Source: a virus. From it: a stretch of 26,261 nucleotides of DNA. Positions 1-6,388 of the stretch are shown here, one piece after another (within the stretch, counting starts at the first letter, position 1; the number at the start of each line of letters is the position of its first letter). Where the stretch lies: the IMG/VR virus record IMGVR_UViG_3300034022_000425, positions 1-26,261 of that record. One strand, written 5' to 3'. The translations under genes and the position numbers were made by a program. The notes beneath the pieces were generated by a model. That model made no database searches, had not been told where the DNA came from, and saw only the letters and a program-made list of their open reading frames with translations.

Positions 1-317
1 CTACCAAAGTTTTGTAATATTTTAAATAAAACTTCTTGCAAATCCCGAAGTGTCATTCTTATTCCGTTATCGTGAAAAGGTCTAATACGCCTTGCTTCAA
101 TTTTTGGATGCGAAGAAAACCTGATAATATCAGATTGTTTTAATGCTTTAATGTCTTCGTATTCGTCATTAACATCAAGTATTAATGCTCTACGAGCAGG
201 TATCCCTTTTAATGGATTTCCTAACACATATTGTTTGATTATTTTCTTGGTAGTATATGTTTTACCACAACCTTTACGACCAACTACTATCATTAATTTC
301 GGTTCTCTTTCTTCCAT
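1..317 (-). CDS. HerA/FtsK-type P-loop ATPase, probable genome-packaging ATPase (3' part missing)
   Basis: Seen: an open frame starting with ATG at 317 and still open at position 1, giving the first 105 residues. Residues 10-20 contain a Walker A loop, VVGRKGCGKTY, followed by a helix. About 25 residues later comes the strand RALILDVNDEY, which matches the 'ILD.n.EY' segment that follows the P-loop in HerA/FtsK-superfamily ATPases. The Walker B and arginine-finger regions would lie beyond the left edge. Family knowledge: A32/P9-like members of this superfamily pump DNA into the capsids of double-jelly-roll viruses. Inference: the neighbouring 38-residue membrane peptide (one base upstream) and the block of membrane proteins make a packaging ATPase more likely than a conjugation or chromosome-partition ATPase. 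It is the last visible gene of the leftward series. Confidence 0.72.
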   Translation of the reverse strand, partial: MEEREPKLMIVVGRKGCGKTYTTKKIIKQYVLGNPLKGIPARRALILDVNDEYEDIKALKQSDIIRFSSHPKIEARRIRPFHDNGIRMTLRDLQEVLFKILQNFG

Positions 318-318
318 A

Positions 319-435
319 TTACGTTGTTTGTTTAAGTCTTAAAAAAAATACTAAAAGCCAAATTACGAATAACAACATAACAACCCATATAGGATTGTTA
401 TTGTTGTTTTTATTATCCGCTATATTACTTGCCAT
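319..435 (-). CDS. 38-residue single-span membrane peptide
   Basis: Seen: ATG at 435, TAA at 319-321, one base before the ATPase start and two bases after the stop of the 380-residue gene upstream. The product has a polar N-terminus with an asparagine run (residues 9-14), a hydrophobic segment at about 17-32 (IWVVMLLFVIWLLVFF) and a short basic tail. The tight packing between two longer genes on the same strand supports it as real. Family knowledge: PRD1-like phages carry very small membrane proteins near the packaging ATPase, some of which form the packaging vertex. Inference: it could play that role here, but so short a peptide cannot be assigned by similarity. Confidence 0.7.
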   Translation of the reverse strand: MASNIADNKNNNNNPIWVVMLLFVIWLLVFFLRLKQTT

Positions 436-437
436 AA

Positions 438-1580
438 TTATTTTTTATTTCTTGGTTTTCTTAAAGCAGTTGTTCTTACTTTTCTAACAGGCTTGGTTGG
501 GTCTTTCTTACTCAACTTTTCCAATTCTGACATCATCACGGGGTCGCCATATTGAGGCATACCTGCTACGTCTTGAAATCTATCTGTAAAACCGTCTTTA
601 TCTTTTAAGTTACTAAAAACTTCTTGTTCTTCAGGCTCAAAATAAGCTAATTGCTCTTCTAAATTAGTTTGAGGCTTTCTTCTTACAGGTTTTTCAAGTT
701 TTTCTTTCTTAACAGGTTTTTGTATAACTTCTGCTATGTTTTCGGAATAGTCAAAGTCCTCTCTATCTATTGGTTCGGAATCGGTAGTATTTACGTTTCT
801 TGGTTTAGATGTAGTATCCCAATCAGTTCTTTCCTGATACGATTGTTGTGGCGCAGGTGGAGGAGTTGGTCTATCTGTTCTTAATTGATTTTCTCTAATT
901 GCCAAAGTGTTTTCTCTCAAAGAATCTAAAATGCTATTTGCCGTTTTACGCAACATAAACGCTTGTGCGCCTTTTGCACCTAAATCCGAAATAAAGTAGT
1001 AAGCCAATAATTGCTCATCGGTCATTCCAATTCCACGTTTTTTGAAAACACGGATTAATGGTGGTTTTACTTTTTCTTTAAATTCGTCAGTTACCGCAAA
1101 AGCATCTTTAATACTGTCGTTGAACTCTACTGCAAAATCTTTAATAGGCATTGAACCCGCTTCTGTTTGAAGTTGGATTGACGGGTCTATTTCCCCCTCT
1201 GCAATTAACTTATCTAATTTTTGCTCACTGATTTCGGGTATTTTACCCATATAGAAACAACCCTTTTCGTAAATGTCCAAAGTCATTTCAGCCATCATTT
1301 CAGCCCCCATTGTCTTTTCTTTACCGTCTAATTCATTATAAGACGGGTTAAAAGGTCTTTCGGGTTCTGATGATTCCTCTTCGGCACTTCCATCAAGGTC
1401 TGCAAAACTTGGTCTTTCAAAACTTGGTTCTTCCAAATCCTGCATTACTTGACTGTCGTCTAATTTGTGTTGTGTATATGCCCTCTGTTTTACGGGGGCA
1501 TCTAACGGAGAGAAATCATCATCAATTGTTTGCACTACTTCTGCATAAACTTCTTCTATTTGTTTTTCTTGGTTGCTCAT
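438..1580 (-). CDS. Acidic 380-residue protein of unknown function with disordered ends
   Basis: I do not recognise this protein with certainty. Residues 1-80 are acidic and Ser/Pro-rich, hence probably disordered. Residues about 82-225 are a compact, mostly helical domain starting PFNPSYNELDGKEK. Residues about 235-380 are again low-complexity, first with a TPPPAPQQ run, then Lys/Arg-rich, and end in a basic tail (RTTALRKPRNKK). There is no membrane segment or signal peptide. It sits between the DnaA-like gene and the membrane peptide next to the ATPase, with two- and three-base gaps on either side, so it is in the same transcription unit. The long flexible ends would suit a scaffold, linker or minor virion protein, but that is only a guess from position and composition. 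Confidence 0.85.
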   Translation of the reverse strand: MSNQEKQIEEVYAEVVQTIDDDFSPLDAPVKQRAYTQHKLDDSQVMQDLEEPSFERPSFADLDGSAEEESSEPERPFNPSYNELDGKEKTMGAEMMAEMTLDIYEKGCFYMGKIPEISEQKLDKLIAEGEIDPSIQLQTEAGSMPIKDFAVEFNDSIKDAFAVTDEFKEKVKPPLIRVFKKRGIGMTDEQLLAYYFISDLGAKGAQAFMLRKTANSILDSLRENTLAIRENQLRTDRPTPPPAPQQSYQERTDWDTTSKPRNVNTTDSEPIDREDFDYSENIAEVIQKPVKKEKLEKPVRRKPQTNLEEQLAYFEPEEQEVFSNLKDKDGFTDRFQDVAGMPQYGDPVMMSELEKLSKKDPTKPVRKVRTTALRKPRNKK

Positions 1581-1583
1581 TTT

Positions 1584-2015
1584 TTATTGTAATTTTATAG
1601 TTTCACTTATTATTTTTATTTTTTCCAATACCTGTATGTCTTGAGGATGGTTTGAGTTCAATCTGATTATTTCTTGTTTGTACAAAGATATTACTTCGTC
1701 AGGTTTTTTCAAAATGTATGATATGTTTGAATTGTCAAGATTTAATTCTTTTTGAATTAGATAGGCGCAAATGCCTATTGCAGTTCTTCTATTGGTTTTA
1801 CGCTTTCTGTCGAAGAACTCAACTAATGAAATATTAAATTCATCACAAACAACTTTAATTATTTCTAAAGACCTGTTAATTTGTTCCTCGTTTATGTTTG
1901 CCATATTAAGCCGTGAGTATTTTAGAATCTCAATTAGCTTTTCTGTTCCTATTACCTGAATGGTTTTATCCAACTCCTTTAATACCTTTGATACATCGTT
2001 AGTTTCTTGAGTCAT
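1584..2015 (-). CDS. DnaA domain IV-like helix-turn-helix protein
   Basis: Seen: 143 residues. Residues about 48-122 follow the pattern of the DNA-binding domain IV of DnaA: 'IIKVVCDEFNISLVEFFDRK', then RKTNRRTAIGICAYLIQ (matching the 'R......R.iamyL' helix), then LNLDNSNISYILKK and VISLYKQEI, in place of the usual 'lsl.eIg..fg.rdHttV...y..i'. The conserved DHTTV signature is absent, and so are the AAA+ and P-loop domains. Family knowledge: domain IV alone binds DnaA boxes or similar DNA. Inference: a stand-alone binder that could regulate transcription or mark an origin. It lies two bases downstream of the VRR-NUC gene, so a shared DNA-processing role is plausible. Confidence 0.6.
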   Translation of the reverse strand: MTQETNDVSKVLKELDKTIQVIGTEKLIEILKYSRLNMANINEEQINRSLEIIKVVCDEFNISLVEFFDRKRKTNRRTAIGICAYLIQKELNLDNSNISYILKKPDEVISLYKQEIIRLNSNHPQDIQVLEKIKIISETIKLQ

Positions 2016-2017
2016 AG

Positions 2018-2404
2018 CTATTGATTTAAGTATTCGTCAATAATTTGCTTTGTCATATCAAAATTCCAAGAAAATACCGCCTTATAACCTTTTGCGGTTA
2101 ATTTCTGCAAACATTCGTGTTGTAGTTTCAAATGGTCTTTTTGAGAAGCCTTAATTGTACCGTCTTTCTTGAAAGGGGTTTCAATTTTAAGTTCTATAAA
2201 CAAGCCACAAAAGTTATTGCGTGGCTCAAATATCAAAATATCAGGACATTTAAAATTGTTCTTTTGAACAAGTTTGTTTCGCCCTGCCTGTCTTTCGGTA
2301 AGTTTTACAGAGGCAATAGTATCCGACATATATTCAACATCTGGATATTGGTAAGATAAATAACGTGCTACTGATTTTTGTAGTTCATATTCCTCGTGTT
2401 TCAT
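2018..2404 (-). CDS. VRR-NUC family nuclease (PDDEXK fold)
   Basis: Seen: 128 residues from ATG at 2404. Residues 4-9 (EEYELQ) give the N-terminal Glu/Gln, P54-D55 in CPDILIF gives the central Asp, E71-L-K73 in GLFIELK gives the E-x-K pair, and a conserved Gln follows near 95 before a KGYKAVF strand. This order is that of the VRR-NUC branch of the PDDEXK superfamily, which includes phage Holliday-junction resolvases and FAN1. A 14-codon longer reading is possible only from a TTG at 2446. It adds a basic stretch unlike the family, so I chose the ATG. Role by family: cutting branched DNA during replication, recombination or before packaging. No membrane segment. Confidence 0.8.
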   Translation of the reverse strand: MKHEEYELQKSVARYLSYQYPDVEYMSDTIASVKLTERQAGRNKLVQKNNFKCPDILIFEPRNNFCGLFIELKIETPFKKDGTIKASQKDHLKLQHECLQKLTAKGYKAVFSWNFDMTKQIIDEYLNQ

Positions 2405-2452
2405 AATTGTTGTTAGTTTAGTCTTGGTTTTTATTAAGGCGTACAAATAAAT

Positions 2453-3100
2453 TTATATGCCGTATTTTTTCGCAAATTCAGGGTGTTTTAAAATCGCTTT
2501 ACCAATTTCTCTTGCTCCGTCATTATCGCTTGGAAAATGATGTCCTAAATATACTCTACTGTATGCAATATCTTCAATTAGTTCTTTACAGAACGGATAT
2601 TCAGTAGGGTTTTTATTTCCTATTACGTTAAGCATTACAATTGCTTGTACGCAATGTCCGCAAGGGAACGATGGCGTGTGTGCTGAAAAACTTTTGTATG
2701 GAAATAATTTTAACTTGTAATATTGCGCAATTTGCTTTGGTCGTGGTCTTTGATAGTAAAATTTTAATTTATAAATCAAATTTTGCATATCCATAACTAC
2801 GTCTTTACACAATTGTTCAACATCAATATTTCTTTGTTTAAATATTGCTGAAAGCGACTGAATTAAATTCCTATCGTAAGACTTGTATCTTTTTAAATAG
2901 TTTTGATTTTCAGGTTGAGCCATTGTTGCCAAAGCATCTACAATTTCGTTAAGTTCGTCCTTAACTAATTCAGAATCATTTTTTGGATATGACAACTTGG
3001 ACTTTAATGTTTCAAAAAGGTCGTCTGTCAATCCATTTCCCTGAATGTAAACTAAATCCTCAACAGTTGGATTTCCGTATGTTAAATCGTTAAATTCCAT
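2453..3100 (-). CDS. PAP2-superfamily phosphatase (soluble)
   Basis: Seen: all three signature motifs of the PAP2 / class A acid phosphatase / vanadium haloperoxidase superfamily. K113-x6-R120-P121 is in KFYYQRPRP. PSFPCGH is at 143-149, with Cys147 where the usual motif has Ser before GH. S171-R172-x5-H178-x3-D182 is in SRVYLGHHFPSD. The expected catalytic histidines are H149 and H178. The protein has 215 residues with a helical N-terminal half and, unlike lipid phosphatases such as PgpB, no obvious membrane spans. Family knowledge: these enzymes remove phosphate from phospholipids, undecaprenyl diphosphate or small phosphoesters. Inference: in a gene set full of membrane proteins it may alter lipid headgroups or cell-wall lipid carriers. 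The substrate cannot be read from sequence. Confidence 0.85.
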   Translation of the reverse strand: MEFNDLTYGNPTVEDLVYIQGNGLTDDLFETLKSKLSYPKNDSELVKDELNEIVDALATMAQPENQNYLKRYKSYDRNLIQSLSAIFKQRNIDVEQLCKDVVMDMQNLIYKLKFYYQRPRPKQIAQYYKLKLFPYKSFSAHTPSFPCGHCVQAIVMLNVIGNKNPTEYPFCKELIEDIAYSRVYLGHHFPSDNDGAREIGKAILKHPEFAKKYGI

Positions 3101-3112
3101 AGTTACAATTTA

Positions 3113-3427
3113 TTATCCTTTAGCTAAACAACTTGTAATAAAATTATCGTGTACTGATTGTGCTTGTTCTGCTGAACCAAATCTTTGTGTAGATGAAAAT
3201 TTACCCCAATTTTCCTCGCATAAAGTCAATCTTGGGTCAACTAATGTTTCTCCGCCATTTGAATCAGTAGAACCTATTGTTTCAGGCGGTACTGTTTGAG
3301 AAGAGGTATCAGGTAAACCCATTGTATCGGTTGCTCCTGAAGCTACTTTGTTTTTATTCAAATAGCCTACCAATAGGTATCCTGCAAATGCCCCTACACC
3401 AAATAAAATTATATCTCTCTTGTTCAT
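3113..3427 (-). CDS. N-terminally anchored small protein with a 30-residue Cys-Cys module (copy 1)
   Basis: Seen: 104 residues. An N-terminal membrane span at about 5-22 (IILFGVGAFAGYLLVGYL) is followed by a Lys/Asn patch, a Ser/Thr/Gly linker (30-60) and a C-terminal module with C70-E and C100. The spacing of 30 residues between the cysteines, a Glu straight after the first, a helix-prone stretch and a cysteine near the end are also found at 3439-3702 and 5269-5718. These three are therefore paralogues despite poor overall identity. The function is unknown. The layout suggests a membrane protein exposing a small disulfide-stapled helical hairpin. Preceded by TAAAAATT directly before the ATG. 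Confidence 0.8.
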   Translation of the reverse strand: MNKRDIILFGVGAFAGYLLVGYLNKNKVASGATDTMGLPDTSSQTVPPETIGSTDSNGGETLVDPRLTLCEENWGKFSSTQRFGSAEQAQSVHDNFITSCLAKG

Positions 3428-3438
3428 AATTTTTATTT

Positions 3439-3702
3439 TTATACTGCTTTCATACAGTCGTCAATTAAAGATTTTTTCATAGCAACTAAATCAACATTTC
3501 CTGCGTATCTTGACCGTTCCATATCTTGACTTACACTTGCCTCACAATCTTTGTACTTTTGAGAAAATACATAGTTTGTATCATCAGGAAGCGAATCAAC
3601 TCTATTTGCCAAATCAAGTGCGTTTTTGTTGTCTAAAGTTCTTTTTACAAAGAACCCGACAACTAAACCCGTGCCTACTAAAAGAAAATCTCTCGTATTC
3701 AC
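3439..3702 (-). CDS. N-terminally anchored small protein with a 30-residue Cys-Cys module (copy 2, GTG start)
   Basis: Seen: 87 residues. The membrane span is at about 6-20 (FLLVGTGLVVGFFVK), then a basic patch, then C53-E and C83 exactly 30 residues apart, followed by only four residues. The start codon is GTG at 3702. The next in-frame methionine is past the membrane segment, and the N-terminus MNTRDFLLVG parallels MNKRDIILFG of the gene just downstream, which supports the GTG. The upstream small basic gene ends at 3705. Adjacent tandem placement with its paralogue at 3113-3427 indicates a local duplication. Function unknown; probably a virion or envelope membrane protein. Confidence 0.78.
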   Translation of the reverse strand: MNTRDFLLVGTGLVVGFFVKRTLDNKNALDLANRVDSLPDDTNYVFSQKYKDCEASVSQDMERSRYAGNVDLVAMKKSLIDDCMKAV

Positions 3703-3704
3703 GA

Positions 3705-3842
3705 TTATTTTGCTTTATAAACAGTTAAACCTGTTTTTGTCTTTGAAGCTACATAAGTTTTACCATTGTACTCGAAAGATGCTGAATTACTCTTTTTGGC
3801 TTCCAACATTGCTTTGAAATACCCGTTTACCGCTTTTGCCAT
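3705..3842 (-). CDS. 45-residue very basic protein, possible DNA-condensing virion peptide
   Basis: Seen: ATG at 3842, TAA at 3705-3707, two bases before the next start. The product is rich in Lys and Ala, with a helix-like first half (AVNGYFKAMLEAKKSN) and a strand-like second half (SFEYNGKTYVASKTKTGLTVY). There are no membrane segments or cysteines. From memory, short basic peptides with a 'F.YnGKtYv' strand occur in several small viruses and phages, but I cannot name a family. Inference: its charge and size, and its place among virion-type genes, would fit a genome-bound or capsid-lining peptide. Evidence for being a gene is good because it fills the gap exactly. The function is speculative. 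Confidence 0.65.
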   Translation of the reverse strand: MAKAVNGYFKAMLEAKKSNSASFEYNGKTYVASKTKTGLTVYKAK

Positions 3843-3870
3843 AATTTCTGTTTTTTAATTGTTATTGATT

Positions 3871-4053
3871 CTATTTTTTAAATAATTTTAATATTCTTTG
3901 AACGTTTTTTCCGTCATAAGGCACTTTACCGTTTAACCAATCTCTTTTTGCTTCACAACCACAGTCTTCTACTACCGCATCTACAACCGCTTTAATTCCT
4001 GTAAATTTAGTAATTTTCTCAATGGTATCGCCTAAACCTTTACTCTTTTCCAT
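3871..4053 (-). CDS. Small 'GLGDTIEKITK...DCGC' family protein
   Basis: Seen: 60 residues with an amphipathic N-terminal part (GLGDTIEKITKFTGIKAVVD), a DCGC cysteine pair followed by EAKRDWLN, and a basic tail. I recall short proteins with the same order, 'LGDtI.KiTk.TGIK..v', then DCGC..R...LN..fPY, in many Bacteroidota phage and metagenomic contigs. The family therefore appears real, though I know of no function. The Cys-x-Cys could bind a metal or act with a partner. No membrane span, in contrast to its neighbours. Preceded by an A-rich run and followed by another small gene. Confidence 0.75.
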   Translation of the reverse strand: MEKSKGLGDTIEKITKFTGIKAVVDAVVEDCGCEAKRDWLNGKVPYDGKNVQRILKLFKK

Positions 4054-4087
4054 TGTTTTTTTGTTGTTATACTTGGTTTAATCTTCT

Positions 4088-4291
4088 TTAATTATAGTTT
4101 TTATCAACTAATTTAGAAGTTAACGAAGCTACGGAATAAATACCAACTGCAACGCCTACTGCTAAAGTTCCTAAAACAGTTACTAAAGCACCTTTCCCAA
4201 AACTATACTTTTGAGTATATGAATAAATAGCAAAACCTAAAGGTATTACTAATAAAACTGCTGAATTATCTTTTTTCGCTACTGTTGACAT
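4088..4291 (-). CDS. Small membrane protein with two spans
   Basis: Seen: 67 residues with hydrophobic segments at about 11-25 (AVLLVIPLGFAIYSY) and 34-56 (GALVTVLGTLAVGVAVGIYSVAS), separated by a short basic loop (TQKYSFGKG). Both ends are polar, and the basic loop suggests that it faces the cytoplasm or the capsid interior. Glycines at intervals in the second span could pack against other helices. I recognise no family. Its place in the cassette of anchored proteins suggests a virion membrane component. A holin is a possible alternative given two spans and small size, but no nearby endolysin pairing proves this. Confidence 0.75.
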   Translation of the reverse strand: MSTVAKKDNSAVLLVIPLGFAIYSYTQKYSFGKGALVTVLGTLAVGVAVGIYSVASLTSKLVDKNYN

Positions 4292-4300
4292 AAACTATTA

Positions 4301-4621
4301 TTAAGTCGTTGAATATTTCTGACCCAATGCTTTTTTGACATTGTATTTCACTTCTTCTACGTCATCTACTAAATTCAAAAAGTCCTCGTTTGGCTTCTTA
4401 TCCTCGTTCAATTTAGAAATCGCTTTTCTGTAATACGTTATTCCGTATATTGAAAATGCGATTAAAAGACCAAATATAAGTAAACTTTTTAAATCCATTG
4501 GCTTTTGTGAACTCATATTTTCAAATACGTCATCGCCACCACCTGACGATGGTGCTACCGTTTGAATAGGTGCTACTGTTTGTATAGGTGCTACGGGGGC
4601 TACTGATACTTCTGTTTCCAT
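4301..4621 (-). CDS. Single-span membrane protein with Pro/Val repeat N-terminus
   Basis: Seen: 106 residues. The N-terminus has a short repeat, VAPIQT twice after VAP(V), then a glycine stretch. A membrane span lies at about 46-64 (LLIFGLLIAFSIYGITYY), followed by a basic patch (RKAISK) and a helical, charged C-terminus. By the positive-inside rule the C-terminal part is likely inside and the Pro-rich part outside. The proline repeat would make an extended stalk. No family recognised. Spacing to both neighbours is under 10 bases, so it belongs to the same operon. Confidence 0.75.
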   Translation of the reverse strand: METEVSVAPVAPIQTVAPIQTVAPSSGGGDDVFENMSSQKPMDLKSLLIFGLLIAFSIYGITYYRKAISKLNEDKKPNEDFLNLVDDVEEVKYNVKKALGQKYSTT

Positions 4622-4626
4622 AACTT

Positions 4627-4992
4627 TTATTTATTAAATTTTTTATATGCTAAATATCCTAATACCAATCCTCCTAAAATTAGTAAATTAGTTTTGTGTT
4701 TTTGTAAAAATCCTTGAGGTATTAATCTTGTCATCAAGGTTGCTTTTGAAGTTAATGGAGTTGAATCATCTACTTTATCTGCATTATCTCCAATTATATA
4801 TGTATCGTCTGCAAAAATAAGATATGGTGTCATTACTACGCCACGACCTCCACCACCTGTTTTTGCAATTTCAATAACATCTCCAACTTCAAGAGTTCCA
4901 ACAACGTCAGTTCCTGCATCTCCAAACATATCTTTTTTATTTGGATTTGTTTTCAAAATTGATGTTCTACTATTTACTTTATATTTTGCCAT
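4627..4992 (-). CDS. Beta-rich protein with C-terminal membrane anchor (paralogue of 5738-6376)
   Basis: Seen: 121 residues. It begins MAKYKV and has a beta-prone domain (VVGTLEVGDVIEIAKTGG.. and PYLIFADDTYIIGD) that looks like a small SH3-type barrel. It ends with the anchor FLQKHKTNLLILGGLVLG followed by YLAYKKFNK. The 212-residue protein at 5738-6376 has the same first six residues, a GEIIELG-type strand and nearly the same anchor, so the two are paralogues with different middle parts. The type II tail (basic flank, span, basic end) implies that the barrel is displayed on one face of a membrane. Function unknown. SH3-like domains often bind peptides or cell-wall parts, but that is only an analogy. 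Confidence 0.75.
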   Translation of the reverse strand: MAKYKVNSRTSILKTNPNKKDMFGDAGTDVVGTLEVGDVIEIAKTGGGGRGVVMTPYLIFADDTYIIGDNADKVDDSTPLTSKATLMTRLIPQGFLQKHKTNLLILGGLVLGYLAYKKFNK

Positions 4993-5009
4993 AAGGTTTT
5001 TATTAATTT

Positions 5010-5264
5010 TTAATAACGAGTTGACAAAGGCATTTCATTCAGCCTAACTCTTTGTTGCGGTTGTTCAGGAGCAGGAGTTTCAACAACTTCAGAAGCTAAT
5101 TGACCTACATTGCTTAATTGAATATTATTTTCCTGTGTTGCTTGATTCATAGAAGCAACCATCGTTTCTAAATCATTTGCTCTTTTATTTGCTTTTAAAT
5201 TGTTAAAAACTAAATAAGCTATTAGCAGACCACCGCCAATTAGCAATAAATTTTTATTTTCCAT
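5010..5264 (-). CDS. N-terminally anchored small membrane protein
   Basis: Seen: 84 residues. The N-terminal span is at about 5-22 (NLLLIGGGLLIAYLVFNN), then a basic patch, a helix with Met/Gln/Asn content (30-60) and a Pro/Gln-rich tail ending MPLSTRY. The anchor is almost the same as the start of the neighbouring 5269-5718 protein (KILLIGGGVVVAYLLYKG), indicating common origin or exchange of the anchor segment. No cysteines, so it lacks the Cys-Cys module of that neighbour. Function unknown; likely a virion membrane protein. Confidence 0.75.
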   Translation of the reverse strand: MENKNLLLIGGGLLIAYLVFNNLKANKRANDLETMVASMNQATQENNIQLSNVGQLASEVVETPAPEQPQQRVRLNEMPLSTRY

Positions 5265-5268
5265 TTTT

Positions 5269-5718
5269 TTATCTATAATATTGTCCCGCTAAAGATTTTC
5301 CTTTAGTCCCTGCAAAACTTAATTCTGCTTGTTCTGCTTGACCTCTTATAATATTGTCGTCAAGAGTCATTGTATTGCTCTTTAAAGGCATTATATTGCC
5401 TTTAATTGGGTTTTCTTGTGGTGTTTTAATTCCACCTGTTCCAAGAGGTATTTCTGCCCCGCCTGTTTCAGGTGTAGCATTTAAACAGTCTTTCATAAAT
5501 TGCGTTTTATAAGCAACCTTATCAAAACCTGCACTTCTTCTAACTGTTTTTTCATTTTCTAAAAATTTAGCTTCGCAATCTGCGGTTTTTGTTGCTAAAT
5601 CAGAGGCAATTAAATTAGAAGCAATTAAATCTTTTGCTTTTTTATCACTCCATCCTTTGTAAAGTAAATAAGCAACTACTACTCCACCACCTATCAATAA
5701 TATTTTTTTAGTTTCCAT
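5269..5718 (-). CDS. N-terminally anchored protein with a 30-residue Cys-Cys module (copy 3)
   Basis: Seen: 149 residues. The membrane span is at about 5-20 (KILLIGGGVVVAYLLY), then a basic patch and a short internal repeat (LIASNLIASD). C48-E and C78 lie exactly 30 residues apart, as in the proteins at 3113-3427 and 3439-3702. A Gly/Pro-rich linker follows (80-110), then a C-terminal part with MPLKSNTMTLDDN and a final AGQYYR. It is the longest of the three paralogues and the only one with a domain after the second cysteine. The ATG is preceded by AATAAAAGTT. Function unknown. Confidence 0.78.
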   Translation of the reverse strand: METKKILLIGGGVVVAYLLYKGWSDKKAKDLIASNLIASDLATKTADCEAKFLENEKTVRRSAGFDKVAYKTQFMKDCLNATPETGGAEIPLGTGGIKTPQENPIKGNIMPLKSNTMTLDDNIIRGQAEQAELSFAGTKGKSLAGQYYR

Positions 5719-5737
5719 AACTTTTATTTTTAATTTA

Positions 5738-6376
5738 TTATTTATTAAATTTTTTATATGCTAAATATCCAATTACTAATGCTCCAACGATTAGTAAATG
5801 GTTTTTGTGTTTTTGTAAAAATGTTTGTTTACTTACTACTCTTTCAGGAACTTGAAATACCCCATTATACATAACGAATCTTTCGTCTCCTGTAAAATTA
5901 TTTGGAGTAATTATTTCAACATTATATGCTTTTGCTTCAGGGTTTGCCCCTGCGTTTATAGGTATTATTTTACCCTCAAAAACTTCGCCTTTTTTAAATT
6001 TGTGTTTTAATTTTATTGAGCGAAAGTCTGAACGACTTTCGTCACTTGTATTTGTACCAATTGCCTCGAAATCTTCTTTAAAAACATATTTTGAAACTGA
6101 ATCGCTTTTTGTTTGCAAGTTTTCATCAACTAATTCAAGCGAATCTAATGGTATAATTTGAGAACTATAACTGTCGAGTTTACTTACAGGCTTAAATTCC
6201 CATAAAAATCCTTTTACACTTACTAAAGGAGGTCTTGTAATGGTCTGCACTTCTCCTAATTCAATAATTTCTCCGACTTTAGGAGCGTAATTATTCATAG
6301 GGACTGCATTGTCATTTTTGTCGTGATAAAAACCACTTCCCCAATTTATTTCTTTGACTACTTTATACTTTGCCAT
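5738..6376 (-). CDS. Beta-rich protein with C-terminal membrane anchor (long paralogue of 4627-4992)
   Basis: Seen: 212 residues. The N-terminus is MAKYKVVKEINW, with strands such as PKVGEIIELGEV and TITRPPLVSVKGFLWEF in residues 1-75 (SH3-like in pattern). A second beta-rich part lies at about 120-185 (HKFKKGEVFEGKIIPINAG, RFVMYNGVFQV). The C-terminal span FLQKHKNHLLIVGALVIG leads into YLAYKKFNK, nearly identical to the anchor of the 121-residue paralogue. Between the domains is a Ser/Asp-rich segment. Like its paralogue it would hang from a membrane by its C-terminus. Function unknown. A role as a virion surface or inner-membrane protein is inferred from context only. Confidence 0.77.
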   Translation of the reverse strand: MAKYKVVKEINWGSGFYHDKNDNAVPMNNYAPKVGEIIELGEVQTITRPPLVSVKGFLWEFKPVSKLDSYSSQIIPLDSLELVDENLQTKSDSVSKYVFKEDFEAIGTNTSDESRSDFRSIKLKHKFKKGEVFEGKIIPINAGANPEAKAYNVEIITPNNFTGDERFVMYNGVFQVPERVVSKQTFLQKHKNHLLIVGALVIGYLAYKKFNK

Positions 6377-6388
6377 AATCTTATTTTT

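Noticed and set aside
2405-2446. N-terminal extension of the VRR-NUC gene from a TTG at 2446, and a TTTATTTG sequence there as promoter
   Set aside because: The extension uses a TTG and adds a basic stretch unlike the family. The TTTATTTG sequence lacks the TA of the TAnnTTTG element and has no clear upstream partner.
4088-4291. Calling the two-span protein a holin
   Set aside because: Size and spans would allow it, but it lies among structural-type membrane genes, far from the muralytic genes, and has no distinguishing motif.
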